Assembly: GCA_018398575.1 (NCBI GenBank) | Contig: JAGTXZ010000021.1 | Location: 806,001-870,000 of the forward strand | DNA from: Ampelomyces quisqualis | Lineage: Eukaryota; Ascomycota; Dothideomycetes; Pleosporales; Phaeosphaeriaceae | Direction of reading: 5' to 3' | Length of the DNA stretch: 64,000 nucleotides | Shown: positions 11,114-23,796 of the stretch, piece after piece | Layout of the letters: each line of letters starts with the position of its first letter | Numbering within the stretch: position 1 is the first letter of the stretch | The notes under the pieces: model-generated | The model's database searches: none | Told to the model about the DNA's origin: nothing | The model's input: the letters and a program-made list of their open reading frames with translations, nothing else | Made by a program: the position numbers and the translations under genes

Positions 11114-14100
11114 CTATGCACACTCCCATTGCGCAAACACGCACCACCTCGCGCTTCGATCCGCAAGCACCAGGCCTCGCCATGTGCCCTTCTCTCCAAT
11201 CTTGATAACCGTCTCCCACGCCGTACCATCAGCATCGTTAGTGCTGGTTATATGCTCGCTCTTCCTGGTGAGTCGAATGATCTTGCCCGAAGGCGTCTGA
11301 ACAGCGAGCTTCGCAGGTTTCATGCTGTTGCTGCCCGAAGAGCCCGACGAAGCCTGGGATGGATTGGTGTAGTTTGATCCGCTTGCCGAGATACTCGTCA
11401 TGCTCATAGCTGATGTGGGACGCGCGAATGGGTTTGGAGAAGCCCGTCCATGCATCGCAGGACTTGGCTCTGGTGAACTCTTGACAGACGAAGGGTGCTG
11501 CCGGATGCAGAACACAAAAGTATTATTGAAGGCTATGTTCGCACACTGCGGTTGTGCCACATAGAGGTCGTGCCTCTGAGCGTGTGGCGTAGGATGCAGT
11601 GTTAGGTACGAGTACGGAGGATTGCTACCGGAATGCGTTATGGGCAGACCAAGCGCCAGGGTGTGGGGGTTCATCTTATTCGAGTGCTGTGGAGATTAGT
11701 TTTCGTCGACTGGATGGATACTGTTATGAACTCACCATCAGGCCTTTGGGTCCAGCATAAATCTTGAGCACGCCTTGACCTTCGTCGCCCGGCAGAAGCG
11801 CCTTGACAGTGTAGCGCTTCTGTCCCCCATACCATTCGGCTTGTGCAAGAGCTGATTTTCGGACAACGTCTCCGCTCTCGAAGTAATCGCCATCCATGTC
11901 TTGCGAATAAGCCCGTGCCTCGACTTCAGCCACACATTCTACGTCTTCGGGAACATCGATGTAGACATGGGCCATCTCGAGATTGTCCAAGCAAAGCAGA
12001 CTTGTGTCAAAATCAACCATGCGCAGCCCATGCTTGAAGTACGTCGGTGTCGCGCACGGTAGTGCCATAAGAACTTCGTGAGGCTGCGGTGGGCAAATGT
12101 GTTGTTGTTCTGGCAACAACGGGACATGAGAATAGCACATTTCCATCGGACGAGCGAGGAAGTACCAGGTTTCTGCGACATTGGAGCCAGCGTTCGAATA
12201 CTGCGCACGCTTAGGGTTCGTAGGTCCAGCAAGTGAGCAATCCATCATGCGCCATTCGCCTTCTACAATCACAGCGTTCCAGAAGTGGTTCGGTCGAGCA
12301 ACGCTTTCGAGATCAAGCGGCTCACCAGGAGTTTTCAGATATCCGCGGATCACCTCGGCATGAAGACCGACAGAAGCGCACATCTCTGCAACAACCATGG
12401 CAATCTCTTGAGAGCATCCGCGTTTACTTTGGAGTACATGTCGCGTGTCCATGTCGCCCTCGAAGTCGTCTTCCCAGGAGAGACGCTCGCTGACCCAAGT
12501 GAAAATCGCCCTTAGTCGTTGAATGTCGCTCCGGTATGGTCGGCAAATGTAGCCCTGCGCGAGACCTGCGGGTACAGTGCCGAGAGGAATGCTGTTGATA
12601 AACCGCGCACTCTTGTCGACATGTGCGAGGCTACACGCCTGAAAGTCTGTAGGCTCTTCGATAGGCAGTCCGTCCAGACCTTCGTCACCTTCAGCTGATT
12701 CGTACAGGATGTCGATAGGGTTCAGGACAGGGAAGTCCATCATCTGGCAACGATCCGCACGCTCCGATCGCTCATTCTTGCTTAGCGAGTTAGACCTGTT
12801 CACATCGCGGCGAACCTGAACCCAATCTATTGAACCCAAGCTCAAGTCTTTGGCTGCGTAGGCGGACTGCGTGGACGATCCTCCCTCGATAGCGCTCGGG
12901 CCGTTGCTGTCCATTCGGCTCGCTACACGACTGGCAGCTCGGCTTGCTGCGCGGCTAGCAGCACGAGATCCGGGTCGACTGATTGTGCCGGCTGCGATTG
13001 TACTGCGGGCATTTGCTGCTTGTGTTTTTGCCGTATCGATCATCTTCCGGAAGAATCCGCTCCGCTTGTGCTTGGGCTGCATGAGCCCGCCTAGTGGATC
13101 TGAGCCTTCGTGTGCAGGTGTGTTAACTTCATCTTGCTGGTCTTTGGAACTTGGTCTTGACTGAGAAGCGTGGCTTGAGTGGTAGGTAACCCCTGTGAAC
13201 GGTGTCTCTGGCCGCCCATCGTCGAAACCAAAACCTCTGCCTCCGGTCTCTCTTGCTTCCATCATGCTCTTGGACCTAGGATCCCTGCCTAACTTCTTAC
13301 GATAGTAGCTCCCGGCGCTGGTGGCACTCATGTTCGTAGCAGAGTGCCCTGACATCAGGCTGCGATTGGTACTAGCACTTGTGTGGGTCGTTGTCGTTGA
13401 GTTGGTTTTGGTAGTAAAAGTGCGACCAAGTACGTTACGTCCAACATCGTAGGCAGACTTCCGGTGGCGTAGCATCTTGGAGCCTTTCCGTTCGACGTTC
13501 GCCTCTGGCTCACCCATCGAAGACCCTGCTCTCTGGCATGAGGAGCCTTTCAGTGGAACGGGAGGTGGGCCATTCGAATCTTTTGGAATGAAGAGTTCCT
13601 CACGCTTGGCCTTTTCTTGCTGTTGCATGCGACGAAGTCGGCTTTCCATGCGCTTGACATAGTTGTCGACGTTGGGGATACCTTCACCGTCGAGATCCTC
13701 ATCGTCCTGTCCAGCCTGACTATTGACTTCAACTGCAGACTGAGCTCGATGCTTCTTAGCCGAAGCTTGGTAGACCTGATCGAAGGCTTCTGGTGACCAA
13801 GGTTGTGAAGGTGTCGCCGGTTCGTCTGGTGAATTGGCACTTCTTGACATTGTCATGTCTTGCAGAGATGACATAACATCGTTCATAGCGGTTGTGAGCG
13901 GGGATGGTGTGAAGTTGCCCTTCGTATGCGTTCTCGGATCCGGGGAAGGTGGTTCGGGTGTCTGATAGCCGTTGTGCTGTGGAAGCGCTGGCGAATCTGC
14001 TGTGCTGGGCTGGTAGGCGACACGATGTGGAGGCGGCGGTGGAGGCGGCGAGTCGATCGCTTCTTCTGGCTCGTACTGGTATGGAGCGGGCGAAGGGCTG

Positions 14101-15318
14101 CGGCTATGGTCCAATTGCATCTGATACGGAGAGGGTGAAGGACCCCGATCATACGCTCGGTACTGGAAAGATGGAGCAGGCGAAGCGGCGCGCGAATGCT
14201 GCTGAAATGAGGGTGCGGGAGAAACGTCGCGAGAATGATACTGGTCCTGGAACGAGGGTGCAGGAGATGCTGCTCGAGCATACTGTTGATAGTTTGTCGG
14301 TGGTGCGGGAGATGGCCCTCGTGAATACGCCTCGTGATTTGCCTGCGGCGCAGGAGAGGCTGCTCGGGCGTACCGATCATGATTTGTTGGCGGTGCAGGC
14401 GACGCCGCACGCGAGTAATGTTGGTAGTGTGTAGGCGGCGCCGGCGAGGCTGCTCGATACGGATCGTGGTAGCTCGTCGGCGGGGCGGGCGAAACTGCTC
14501 GGTATGGGTCGTGGTGGTGTTGTTGCGGTGGCGCCGGCGACGCGGCTCTGTGATGGTTGTAGTGCTGAACGGGGGGCGCTGGAGAAACAGCTCGAGCATG
14601 CTGACGGTGTTGCGGTGGAGGTGCAGGCGAGTGCGCACGAATACGAGACGCATGCCTTGACGGTCCTGGAGATACGGCCCGGGAGATAGGTTGTCGCGTG
14701 GAGGGTCGGGGTGGAATTGCGCGCAAGTTGGACGGTGCCCTCGGTGCTGGCGCTGGCGACGGGGTTTCGCGACTGTCGGCCGGTGATCTCTTCATCGAAG
14801 CATAGGGCGTCTTCTGCTTCACGCTGCCATTGGGCGATGCCACTCCTCCCGCTGCCTTCAGTCTTTCCCGTGCGGCTGCAGCTGGGTTCGGCGATGCGGC
14901 AGCTGCATAAGCTGTGAAGGGCTTTCGGAACATGCTCTTCGACTTTGGCGGCGTGGGCTTCGTCTGCTCCTGTGCGCTGTTCTGCCGCGATATGGCGCTT
15001 CCAGGGCCGGCCATCGGGCTGCCGTTGCGATTCCATGGCTGGTAGTCCTCGCTGAGGAGCTCGACAAAGTTGGACGGAAACAGGCCCACCATTCGCCGGT
15101 CGCGCTTCAATCGTCCCATCCACCAGGATCCATCGCCGGCATTGAGCACCTCGATAAGGTCGCCTTCTATGAAACCGAGATCGCGCTTCGTCTGGAAAGA
15201 GCGGTCAGGATGCGTGGCAGCAAACACAGGGTCCGATTCGACTCACCTCGCCTCCCCAGGAATACGTGGCTTTGCACCAGCACGGAAAGCGCGTCGGGAG
15301 CGCCTGCCCAACGGCCAT
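11114..15318 (-). CDS. CYK3: Cyk3-like cytokinesis protein (SH3 plus transglutaminase-like domain)
   Basis: About 1366-aa scaffold of the contractile ring/septum. Exons are 15247-15318, 11736-15191 and 11114-11686. The first intron (55 nt) joins RFPCWCKATYSWGGE to TKRDLGFIEGDLIEVL, completing an SH3 domain (residues ~10-70; GDGSWWMGRL, VGLFPSNFVELL). Residues ~200-400 are about 14 imperfect tandem copies of a 13-16-aa unit with core RAASPAP. Then come a disordered Ser-rich region, a short coiled segment (YVKRMESRLRRMQQQEKAKREE) and Ala/Ser/Arg repeats. Residues ~915-1020 form the transglutaminase-like fold, with Cys in KRGCSQEI, His in PNHFWNAV and Asp in MMDCSLAGP, so the C/H/D positions are filled. 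The last exon is a C-terminal beta-rich segment. The start is the only ATG upstream of the spliced SH3 domain. Confidence 0.9.
14090..14640 (-). repeat. coding tandem repeat (RAASPAP units) in Cyk3
   Basis: About 14 imperfect repeats of 39-48 nt encode xxYxRAASPAPPTxx-like units with Tyr/His-rich spacers. The units have diverged at many codons, so the array is old, but copy number could vary between strains. SP dipeptides make it a likely phosphorylation region (inference). Confidence 0.8.
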
Positions 15319-17224
15319 GTCCCCTCAATGACAACGATTGCTGCGCGTGTCGCCCTGCAACTCATGAAGCGGGCGCGCGGCAGCCAGGCGGTGTGTGTTT
15401 AGACGGAACGAGAGGCGACGCTAGGTAAAGATGCAACAACAAAGAGCGCTCCAACAACGAACGACGGGAATAATGGCGAGAATAATGGCCGAGGACTGTG
15501 GTTCCAAGTGACACCCTGTGGATAGCGGGGAGCGTTATGGGACGGTGGCAGTGCTAAGCAGGGACTTGTTCGGCGTGACGTCTCAACTGGGTGCTGTGTT
15601 TACCAAGTCCGTCGTGTTTCCCCAGCAGCGCGCACGTACCTTCCGCCTCCGATCGCCGACACGACAACCACGTCACACACGTGCCGCCTCACTTCGATAC
15701 AGACGTCCCTGGCATTGTGTGGCCTTGGACTGTCGGTACGTTATTGCGGCTGCACCAGCGATTATACTCTGGCCTGTCTGATGGTCAGTCAAATACCGTC
15801 ATCTTCCTCTAGACCATGGAGTACCCTCTTCACGCTGGCATCTCACTAGAAGTCCGAGACTGCGATGCACGGTGAAGGACATTTCAGTCGGATTGTACGG
15901 AGTACCACTGCAGAATGCACTTTCGGCTTGATAGTCAACGATGAGGAAATCTCTACCGTGCTTGATCGTGTTCAAGATGGAACATCTTGGGCGGCCGGCC
16001 GGGTAGAGGTCCAGAGCGGTGGACCAAAAGCCGCGCTAGACCCGATCCGTTTAGTCTGATCTTTCCATCCGATCACGTCACGCCAAGACCGTCACCACGA
16101 AAAGAGCTATGTTGGGTTGAAGATGTAGTGCACATTGGCACCAAGAGGGGCAAGAAGCGCGAAAAGAGCAACTGTTCTGACCATGATGAAGACCGCAAAG
16201 AGAAAGGAGGCGAATAGAATCTTAGTGTCTGGTACTGGATGGCTTGTTCAAAATGCGATGTTTCACCCCTTTCGCAACACCAACACCCCACCCATTGGAG
16301 GGATATCCCCTTCATTTTTTCGGCTCGTTTCTGCTAAATGTACTGCTGATTTCATTTGCACAGGACATCTATTCTAGGGCTATTGCTGTCATCCACCCCA
16401 TTGTATGCCACCCGCGCGCTAGCCTATGCTTGGTCAGGGCTCGGTACATTCAAGGCCTGTGAACCAAAAAGCGAAACTGCTCTCAGTGTTAGCCAAGGCT
16501 TCGGGCATAAGAGAAGCTCATGTATGTTGCCGCGCGCCAAGATCCAGGAGGGGGGCGTCGAATTGAGCAGACGAGCGGTTAACCCTAACCGAAATTGATG
16601 CCGAGCGCTGAATCGGGACGATTGGCAGGTTACCGAACAGCCTTTACCAAGCTGCGATATAGGACTTCGGCATTTCACAATATACATCCTAGGTGCCTAG
16701 ATGACTGCCGGCCTGCAGTGTAACACGATGTTTTGTAGAGGCAACAAAACCCTGTCTCCTGGAGCTTGGCCGCCCTGGCTTGTCCCATCGTTGCATTTCC
16801 GTCACGAATATGTTCACAATATCCGACTCGAACCAAATAGTTCCGCATCTCGCTGATGCTCGACTGGTGGAACTGCTGGGCCCCTGCCAAACACGTCAGC
16901 ACATACACTTGTGGCACTATAATCACAGCGCTGGACAGATGCTATGATGTGAGAACTCACTGTCTGGGTCTACCGCAAATCATATTATATGCAACTTGGC
17001 GGGGCAAAACGTGATATGGGACTGGCATTAACATGGATGCATCACTGGCACGAGGGAAAGCAAGATTGGTAATTCATTGATCTGTATTGAACTCGTCTCG
17101 AAGATGTGTTTGACACTTCATCAAAGCAAAGAAATGACGAACACTAATATCCTTCATCCTCCACTACGCTATCAATCTAGCAGACTTGATGCAAGTAACA
17201 ATGCACACGGATTGATATATGACC
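15319..17224. other. intergenic, no gene recognised
   Basis: 1.9 kb upstream of Cyk3 and downstream of the RING gene. Short ORFs are present on both strands, but none carries a recognisable motif. One TACGGAGTA 9-mer lies at 15896-15904. No tRNA or 5S RNA signature seen. Confidence 0.5.
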
Positions 17225-18478
17225 TTAGGGAACACACTCATCAAACATGGCTTTTGCTGTCTCTGTCCAGTGCTGCAGCTTGTTCAACATGACTTCAAGT
17301 TTAGTGCCGTAGCAATGAAACACGGCCCGCGACCACATACCTTTCAGCAGGAAGTTGTCCACCTCCTCAGCAAGAGCTCGATCGCTGCTCAAGTAGTCCA
17401 TAAGTTTGCAGATTTTAACCTGCGCGCGCACTGGGAATATGCCGATGACCAAGGCAGTCCGACAGCTCGGACAGGTCACTTCGTGTGCCTGATCGGCCGC
17501 AATCGACCTATTGGCCCAGTCTTGCAAGCAATTTTTCCCAATGTAGTGGCCGCAAATCGTCTTGACAGCAGGCTCGTGGTCCTTGACATTCTCATCCCCA
17601 AAGTCGTCTCCGCAGATGGGACACTCGCCCTCCACCGCCGCTGGCTGCGTAAACTCTCCAACGCGCTCAATGGCATCCTCGTTCACCTCGCTGGAATATG
17701 CCTTTTTAAGCCTGCCTAGGCACAACGTCTCGAACTCGGTTGCCGTGCTCACGATTTGGAAGACGGCGCTCCAGTCTTCGCCTCCTACTGGTACGTTGAA
17801 GTCGCCCTCGACCATCCAATGCATAGTCCTAGGAACATGTAAGCGGAAGAAGGTACGCTGTGTCGATGGCAGCGCTATGAAGTCGCCAGTATCGAAGCGA
17901 TTGCGCCACTTGTTAGGAAAGCGAGGTTTGTGAATCAAGTCTCGTATGGTAAGCCAACACACTCGCGACACGGCAAGCGAGCGATAGTAAGGAATGAGAG
18001 AACAATCGATTTCTGGCAGAGGGAAGAGAGGGACGCCGTTCAGATCGTGGCGAAGTTGTCGGTCTGCTCTGTCGAGTTGTAGAATTAGGTGGATGTACTT
18101 CTTGATGTCCCACGGTTTCGGACCATCCCAGGCTTGACCGAGCGACGCTGCGTCGTGTTGCTGTTCACGAATCTTCTCTATCTCAACCTGAGCCTGGTCA
18201 TACCGGAGGACCAAAAGGTCACGATTAGCATTGAGTGCCTGGTGTTGACCTATCAGTACCCTTTGCGTGATGTTTCGCATGGGCTGGTTGCGACGATACT
18301 TTTTCAGGCTCTTGATTTCCTCCGCAATGCCCGTTTCCAACTCGTACACTTTCTTCTGTGACTCACCGAACAAGTCTTCGGCAGTTGCATCCATTGTTGT
18401 GGTTGATGATGGTTTGAGTTTGCGGATGTTCTCGAGCAGCATGGGGAAGATCATGATATACTTGCAGCTGCATATCAT
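17225..18478 (-). CDS. RING-finger protein of unknown function
   Basis: Single-exon 417-aa ORF. The C-terminal part (residues ~285-340) has a RING-like zinc finger: ECPICGDDF, then TICGHYIGKNC, then VTCPSCRTAL, i.e. C-x2-C, C-x-H-x4-C and C-x2-C pairs, with a 9-residue acidic insertion in the first loop. This suggests an E3 ubiquitin ligase (family knowledge). The N-terminal ~130 residues are Lys/Glu/Gln-rich and probably helical or coiled (SQKKVYELETGIAEEIKSLK). The middle is unrecognised. The true start is uncertain: ATGs also occur 24, 36 and 84 nt downstream of 18478, and MDATAEDLF could be the genuine N-terminus. Such isolated RING proteins are common and species-restricted in fungi. No substrate or partner can be named. 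Confidence 0.7.
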   Translation of the reverse strand: MICSCKYIMIFPMLLENIRKLKPSSTTTMDATAEDLFGESQKKVYELETGIAEEIKSLKKYRRNQPMRNITQRVLIGQHQALNANRDLLVLRYDQAQVEIEKIREQQHDAASLGQAWDGPKPWDIKKYIHLILQLDRADRQLRHDLNGVPLFPLPEIDCSLIPYYRSLAVSRVCWLTIRDLIHKPRFPNKWRNRFDTGDFIALPSTQRTFFRLHVPRTMHWMVEGDFNVPVGGEDWSAVFQIVSTATEFETLCLGRLKKAYSSEVNEDAIERVGEFTQPAAVEGECPICGDDFGDENVKDHEPAVKTICGHYIGKNCLQDWANRSIAADQAHEVTCPSCRTALVIGIFPVRAQVKICKLMDYLSSDRALAEEVDNFLLKGMWSRAVFHCYGTKLEVMLNKLQHWTETAKAMFDECVP

Positions 18479-20833
18479 CGTGAAGTGATAATGTCAACTG
18501 CACTCATAGTGTGAATTGAAGGCTGCCACCAACGATAGCTATGTGCAGCTACAAAGAAAGTTGCGGTTCTAGCTTCCACTGTGTGTGTCACTCGATACAT
18601 CAACACTGTGCCGCTACTTTGCAGACTTCTTGCGACACAAACAATGCGTGTTGTTGGTGCAAAGTCATTCACCGCATTTAGTGAAGATATAGATCAACGC
18701 ACAGCCTCCTGGCCGATTCGAGCTAGAATCACGTGAACGTTTGTGCATCGACAAGTTTAGAGTATGTTTATAAGTCCCAGTTTGTATTTACTCGAATGGA
18801 TTAATAGGCGGTATGGTCTGGATTATATGAGTTATATACCGGAGCAAAAAATCAGTAATATAATATTTTCGTGCGTGTCCTGTAGTGCCTGCTTGGTGGT
18901 CGAGTTTTGCGCTAAATTTCATAAATATTGAGCTCTTCAACCGATAGCTATATACATGGTATCCTACAGCAATTTTCCACGCAATACTTGCGCGTACGTA
19001 AAACAAGTGAAGCAATCATCTTAAATTATATAGAACTCTTATGATAGTAATGTGAAGAGATAATGTAGTACAGCTAGTAGAGTTAAAAGTTCTTAAAGAG
19101 CCATATAAATAAAGTAGCTAAAGCTAGTCAGTAAGACTTCGTAGGAAATGCTAAATCCAAGTATATTAATACGACATACAGAGACTAGTATACTAACCCA
19201 AATACTATGTTAGTAGTAAAGCTCTAGTTATACTGTTAGGTTGCTATCAGCAGGTTTGAGGTTTGAATTGCTGTTGCACTACAGTGGGTAATTTTGGGTA
19301 CAACGAGAAGTAGTGAGGGTGGTGAAGTACTTAGTGAGTAGGGATGGTAGCACGGGATGGAAACTGCGCGACTATCTACTGCCTATGGTTATCAAGAACA
19401 TGGATTATTTTGGTCTTGCCTATTGTGTTGAAGTAAGACGACAAATGAAGCAACAAAATGGAGAGTTGCAGTATGAAGGGTTCAAAAAATGTATGTTCAC
19501 AGAAATGTATTCGGACGACGATTCAGACGGCTATTCAAAACACGTTTCAGAAGATGAATCAGATGACGAACCATAGGAACAAGCAGAGGAAGAAGTAGAG
19601 GAGGAACCAGCCGCTCTAGCATGCGTTATATAGCGATATTGATTGACAACAAAATCTTGTGCGATCCTGTTTAAGCTTTCCATTCCTGCTACCCAAAACA
19701 AGCACCGCTTACGCCTTGTTAAACTTCGACCAGTTGAATTAGAACAAGGAGTTACTGCCACTACTAGCGAAGTAGAAGAACACATCCTGGGTGCCTATAG
19801 CTGCGCTGATCAGACAAGTCACAGTGGTCCTCGGCTGCCAGTCTCCCGTAGCAGCTGAACTGCATGTACCAACAAGAGTTCCATTTGTACTGCTCCGACA
19901 AACTTCAATCATCCCACCCCTTCCCGCCGACGACACTCATGCACTGACCGACTTAGCTCCGGCACTAAAAGACGCACGCAACAGCCATGCCGCCCTCTCT
20001 GCACGTTTCCGTCTTCAAACCAGACAAAACATCAACCCTCGCCGCTTCACAACTCGTGCACAGATCCAGCGTACCAATCATCAGCGACCCATTCGTAGTC
20101 ATGCACATGGTCGGAATCGTACCGTTGGAGTCACACGTGAGGTTCCCCACCGCCGCGGACCGTTCCACCCGGCAGCGCGTCGTCATGGTAGAACAAGCCC
20201 GACGAATCTTCCTACTCGATAATCGCAGCATGATTCGTAAAGCTCTTTCTCGCCGTCGCGATGACTAAGCTACGCTCTGTCCATGGGTAATACTCGGTTC
20301 AGTCGAGGACAGAATGTCTTGTGAGGAACTATGCACTGCGTAAACTAAGTACTAGAGGGGAGAATAGGAGATGTTGTGAAGAGCAAAGACGATCGCTTGC
20401 GAGCGTAGGTTACTCTTTTCAGCCTGGACGTTCGTTACACTTGTGTAATTCTTGTGGCTCGGAGAATAAGTGGGGTTTGTGGGTTGTCTGATTTGTGGAG
20501 GGAGATCTGAGTAGGTTGCACGACATGTATGAGGTGACATCAGGTTCTGATTTTATCTTACACCGAAATGAAGTGAATGTATTGCGTTTACGAATGTCTT
20601 GGATAGGCTCAATTTGGTAGAGTTTATGTCTTATGTAGATATGCTTGAGCCCATGGGTTATGAAAAACATTGGTGTAATGGTCGGGCTGTTTGAATGGGA
20701 CCAGCGATTTGAAATCTCCGCTCGTCATTGGCAGCCCTCATTTCCCAAACACTGCAGACATACACATGTCTATCTTTTGAAACATTGATCAAATTTCTTG
20801 GAACTGATGAGCAGGGCTTCGCAGCCAGTATAT
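18479..20833. other. gene-poor stretch with AT-rich relic
   Basis: From about 18,780 to 19,300 the DNA is AT-rich, but unlike the central element it still contains TCA/TGA, so it has a different history. An ATG-less ORF at about 19,313-19,576 (+), ending in an acidic Asp/Ser tail (DDDSDGYSK, EDESDDEP), looks like a gene fragment. The small Cys-rich candidate gene below (19,739-20,231) lies in this stretch. Confidence 0.5.
19739..20231 (-). CDS. possible small Cys-rich protein (tentative two-exon model)
   Basis: Two minus-strand ORFs with Cys/Gly/Thr-rich composition can be joined in frame by a 58-nt intron at 19920-19977 (donor GTGCGT, branch-like GCTAAG, acceptor AAG). The product would contain NLTCDSNGTIPTMCMTTNG, LDLCTSC, TETCREGG, MIEVCRSS, LVGTCSS and TTVTC, about nine Cys with Asn-x-Ser/Thr sites, as in secreted fungal proteins. 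I cannot find a convincing signal peptide. The 5' end is unclear: the ATG at 20231 gives a basic, non-hydrophobic start, and another exon upstream may be missing or decayed. No family is recognised. It could also be non-coding. Confidence 0.3.
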
Positions 20834-23796
20834 CTACCTCTTCGTCTCCCACCAATGATGTTTTCGTATCCTTCCTCTGTCTCCGCCAACCTCGGCGCCA
20901 CCTCTACTCGTCTCCCTCGCTTCGCCCCAGTATCCCCATCTCTCTCGCTGATCCCACACCCACCATCTTCCTAGATCTTCCGCCAACTGCGCCCATTCGC
21001 TTGCCCTTGCGCCGTATTTAACCTTGATTTGCGCCCTCAGTTCACCCATTGTCCATGCTGTCGTAGGATCCCATTCGTACGGATCGCGAGAAACGTCCGT
21101 AAATCGCAGTGGAATTGCCGAACATAGTGGTAGAACAAGACGGAAGGAAGTGGAGGCGTCGCTGATGGCGAGAAGTGATCCGCCGGGGTTAATGGCTGAG
21201 AAATGGAAAGGCTGGAAAAATGCTTTGATGCTTGCGTCGTCGGCGGTGTTGACACGGAAGTCCAGATTTCGGATAAGAGAGTGTCCTTGGTAGCTAGGTA
21301 GTATGTCTCGGGCGACTTTCGCGGCGGGTTCGGCAAGCGAGTCTGTTTCGAGGAGGAGATCGAGTACGGTGGGGAGAATTGAAGTGGGTGTGACCGAGAC
21401 ATTGAGCTGAATGCGTGGTAGGTCCGGGTGCACGAACAGAATCGGGATCCGGAAGTTCGATACGTGTCCATTGTTCACAGCAGATTGCGACTTGTCGAGC
21501 GAGCTGAATGCGAGGCCGTGGTCGCCTGTCATGACGACAAGTGTCTCTCCTAGAACACCCACATCGTGCAGCATCTGAAAAATTTGCGAGATCCACTGAT
21601 CTTGAAACTGGATCGTGTTCATGTAGTCATCGAACGGATCCGCGCGGCGCCAGTGCTGTTGGTTGGCATACGTGGTCTGGCCCTCCCAATTCCTGGGAGT
21701 TTTAAAAGGGTGATGGGGTGTACTTGTAAGATGCGATACAAAAAGTCGCTCCTCCGTTGTCTTCGCGTTGACAAAAAGATCGCGGAGATAGTCGAATGTC
21801 TCTGTTTCAGCGTATCCAAAATAGTTGATGAAGCCCATCTTCGGGGGATAATGAACAGAGGTTGGATCTGAAATAGTACTTTCAGCGATGACGTTTTCGA
21901 ACCCCATCTGTCTATCCAGTACGTCCTGCGAATCGTATTGATCTGTTACCGATTGGATCATTGTCGATGCCCACGGAAACAAGCGGTGGTCTTTCTCCTC
22001 GTCCTTGTCGGCACGGCTCTGCTTCTTATCCGACCTTTCCTTGCGAATAGATGAACCCATCTTCTTGAAGATATGCGATAGGCAATGCTGGTATATAACG
22101 CCCTTTGTTTCCTCAGCAAAATCGACCGCCAAAGGTTCCACGCCACAATGACTGCTGAGGAGGCTTTTGAGTGTATAAGCAGCCTGAGATACTGCTCCGT
22201 TGATGTTGATAGCACCCATTCCTTCTTTGAACGAACTCTTCCAACTATTCTTCGATGCGTCACGGTCGAGGGTGTCGAAACCGCTGGGTTGCCCAGTAAG
22301 GAAAGCAGCAGTGTCGGTGAATCCGCGAAGCTTAGTGTCAAGTTCCCCGGTAGCATTTACAGAATTGTACGACGAGCGGACGATATCGTATGCGTGGCTG
22401 CCTTTAGTGAATGGAAACATATCCTTCCGCGTGCTTTCCATAGTGAGAAGAAGAACGTGTTTAATTTTTGGCTTTTTGGCCTTCATCTGCGCAGCCAGGG
22501 GGTTCAGGATATCAGCGTCCAGGTTGGAAAGCTTCAACGGATCACAAATGCTGCCACCAAAACTTTCTCTGCCGTGTGTGGAAGGGGGCTGATCGTGGGC
22601 AAAATCATCGTGAACATTGTGCTCAGGCGGTTGTGGTCCATGAGGCGGAGGTCCTGGGGGTGGAGGTCCAGGAGGATGTTCCCCATCGCGCGGCCCCGGA
22701 TGAAGACCTGGTGGCCAAGACACATCGGCAGCTGGATCATCATGCATGCGGTCATTGCGATCGTGTTGCCCAGGAAACTGCGCCCATGGTGGTGGATGAG
22801 GACCATTGTCCTTACCGCAAATCATGGCCTTCGGCGCCCAGTCAAGTGACTGTCGCATGTTGAAAAAATTGGTAAACCGGTCGAAGGGGAATAGTACGAC
22901 CTCCACGGGATGCGGCAAGCAAAATTCCGAGTTGATGGGCTGGGACCAAGCGGCTTCGATAATCGTAATCGGAAGGGAGCCCGACATATGAGCATATGGT
23001 GGTCCCATTGGTCGAACGCTCTGTAGTATCGTGACGGTTATTGTCGCAGCTAGAGTTGTGATAGCAATAACGAATGCCATTGTGGTGCTAGGGAGTGGCT
23101 TGTTCGGACTTGATTTTTCTTCGGACTCTTCGTCGTTCTCTGACGTTGTTGAGTGTTCGTCCGGTAAAATAGAGATAAGAAGTTCCTGTTCCTGGGTAAC
23201 ATTTTGCCGCTTCACGATTACGAGATAGCTGTATCGAAATGCCCAGCTGATGCGTCCCAAAGCATAGTTGACTGCATCGTAGAATTTGGGCGAGATTACG
23301 ACCGAGAGGGCGTAGAGGACCATGAAAGCCACAACCATGGAGGGTAGACCCGACAGAAGAAGGCCCATGCCACCAGTTCCACCCAGCACCCGACTGGCTG
23401 CCATCCACTGGATCTCTCCTCCGGTCTCGACAAAGAAAGATATCTGAGCAGCTGAGCAAGCAGTTGTCACGAGGCTGTAGGCGCACGAGTCAGCAAGATT
23501 GATAGACAAAGGCTGGTTTTGGGGAGTACTTGCGCAAGAAGACCACCGAAGAATTTTCGGATCGCTGAAGACTGCCCTCCATTGAGTCTGTAGACAAGCA
23601 CTTTGCTACCGACCAGAAGGAGCACGTCGGGAAGGAAAAACGTGGGTGTATACAAAAGGTATAGAACAATGGGCAGAGATCCAGCATGGCTCCCCAAATG
23701 CAAAAGCTTCGCAACGAAGGAGGCGACAAAGAAAAGAGCAAATTGACTTTTAGTCCGCGCGACAGCCTGAAAAGGCGCCAGGTAGTTGAGCTGCAT
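20834..23796 (-). CDS. multi-pass membrane protein with sulfatase/alkaline-phosphatase-like domain
   Basis: Probable exons are 23530-23796 and 20834-23443, with an 86-nt phase-0 intron; the acceptor choice is uncertain because nearer AGs break frame. About 958 aa. The N-terminal third has several hydrophobic membrane segments (FALFFVASFVAKLL, VLYLLYTPTFFLPDVLLLV, MVVAFMVLYALSVVI, AFVIAITTLAATITVTIL). A Pro/His/Asp-rich insert follows (around PPGPPPPGPPPHGPQPP). The C-terminal half is an alkaline-phosphatase-superfamily fold: metal-binding start KHVLLLTMESTRKDMF at about residue 418 and VVMTGDHGLAFSS at about 727, with TSTPHHPF between them. The family includes sulfatases and phosphoethanolamine/phosphoglycerol transferases. 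The Cys of the classical CxPxR sulfatase motif is not evident, so a transferase or phosphodiesterase role is as likely as sulfatase activity. Substrate unknown. Confidence 0.75.

Noticed and set aside
16575..16590. TTAACCCTAACC, telomere-like motif
   Set aside because: Less than two full repeats; chance occurrence, not an interstitial telomere.
19313..19576. Acidic-tailed open frame as an intact gene
   Set aside because: It begins without ATG at the edge of AT-rich DNA and has no recognisable domain; kept only as a possible fragment.
22085..22849. 254-codon + strand frame
   Set aside because: Antisense to the sulfatase-like coding exon; Arg/Trp/Val-rich shadow composition.
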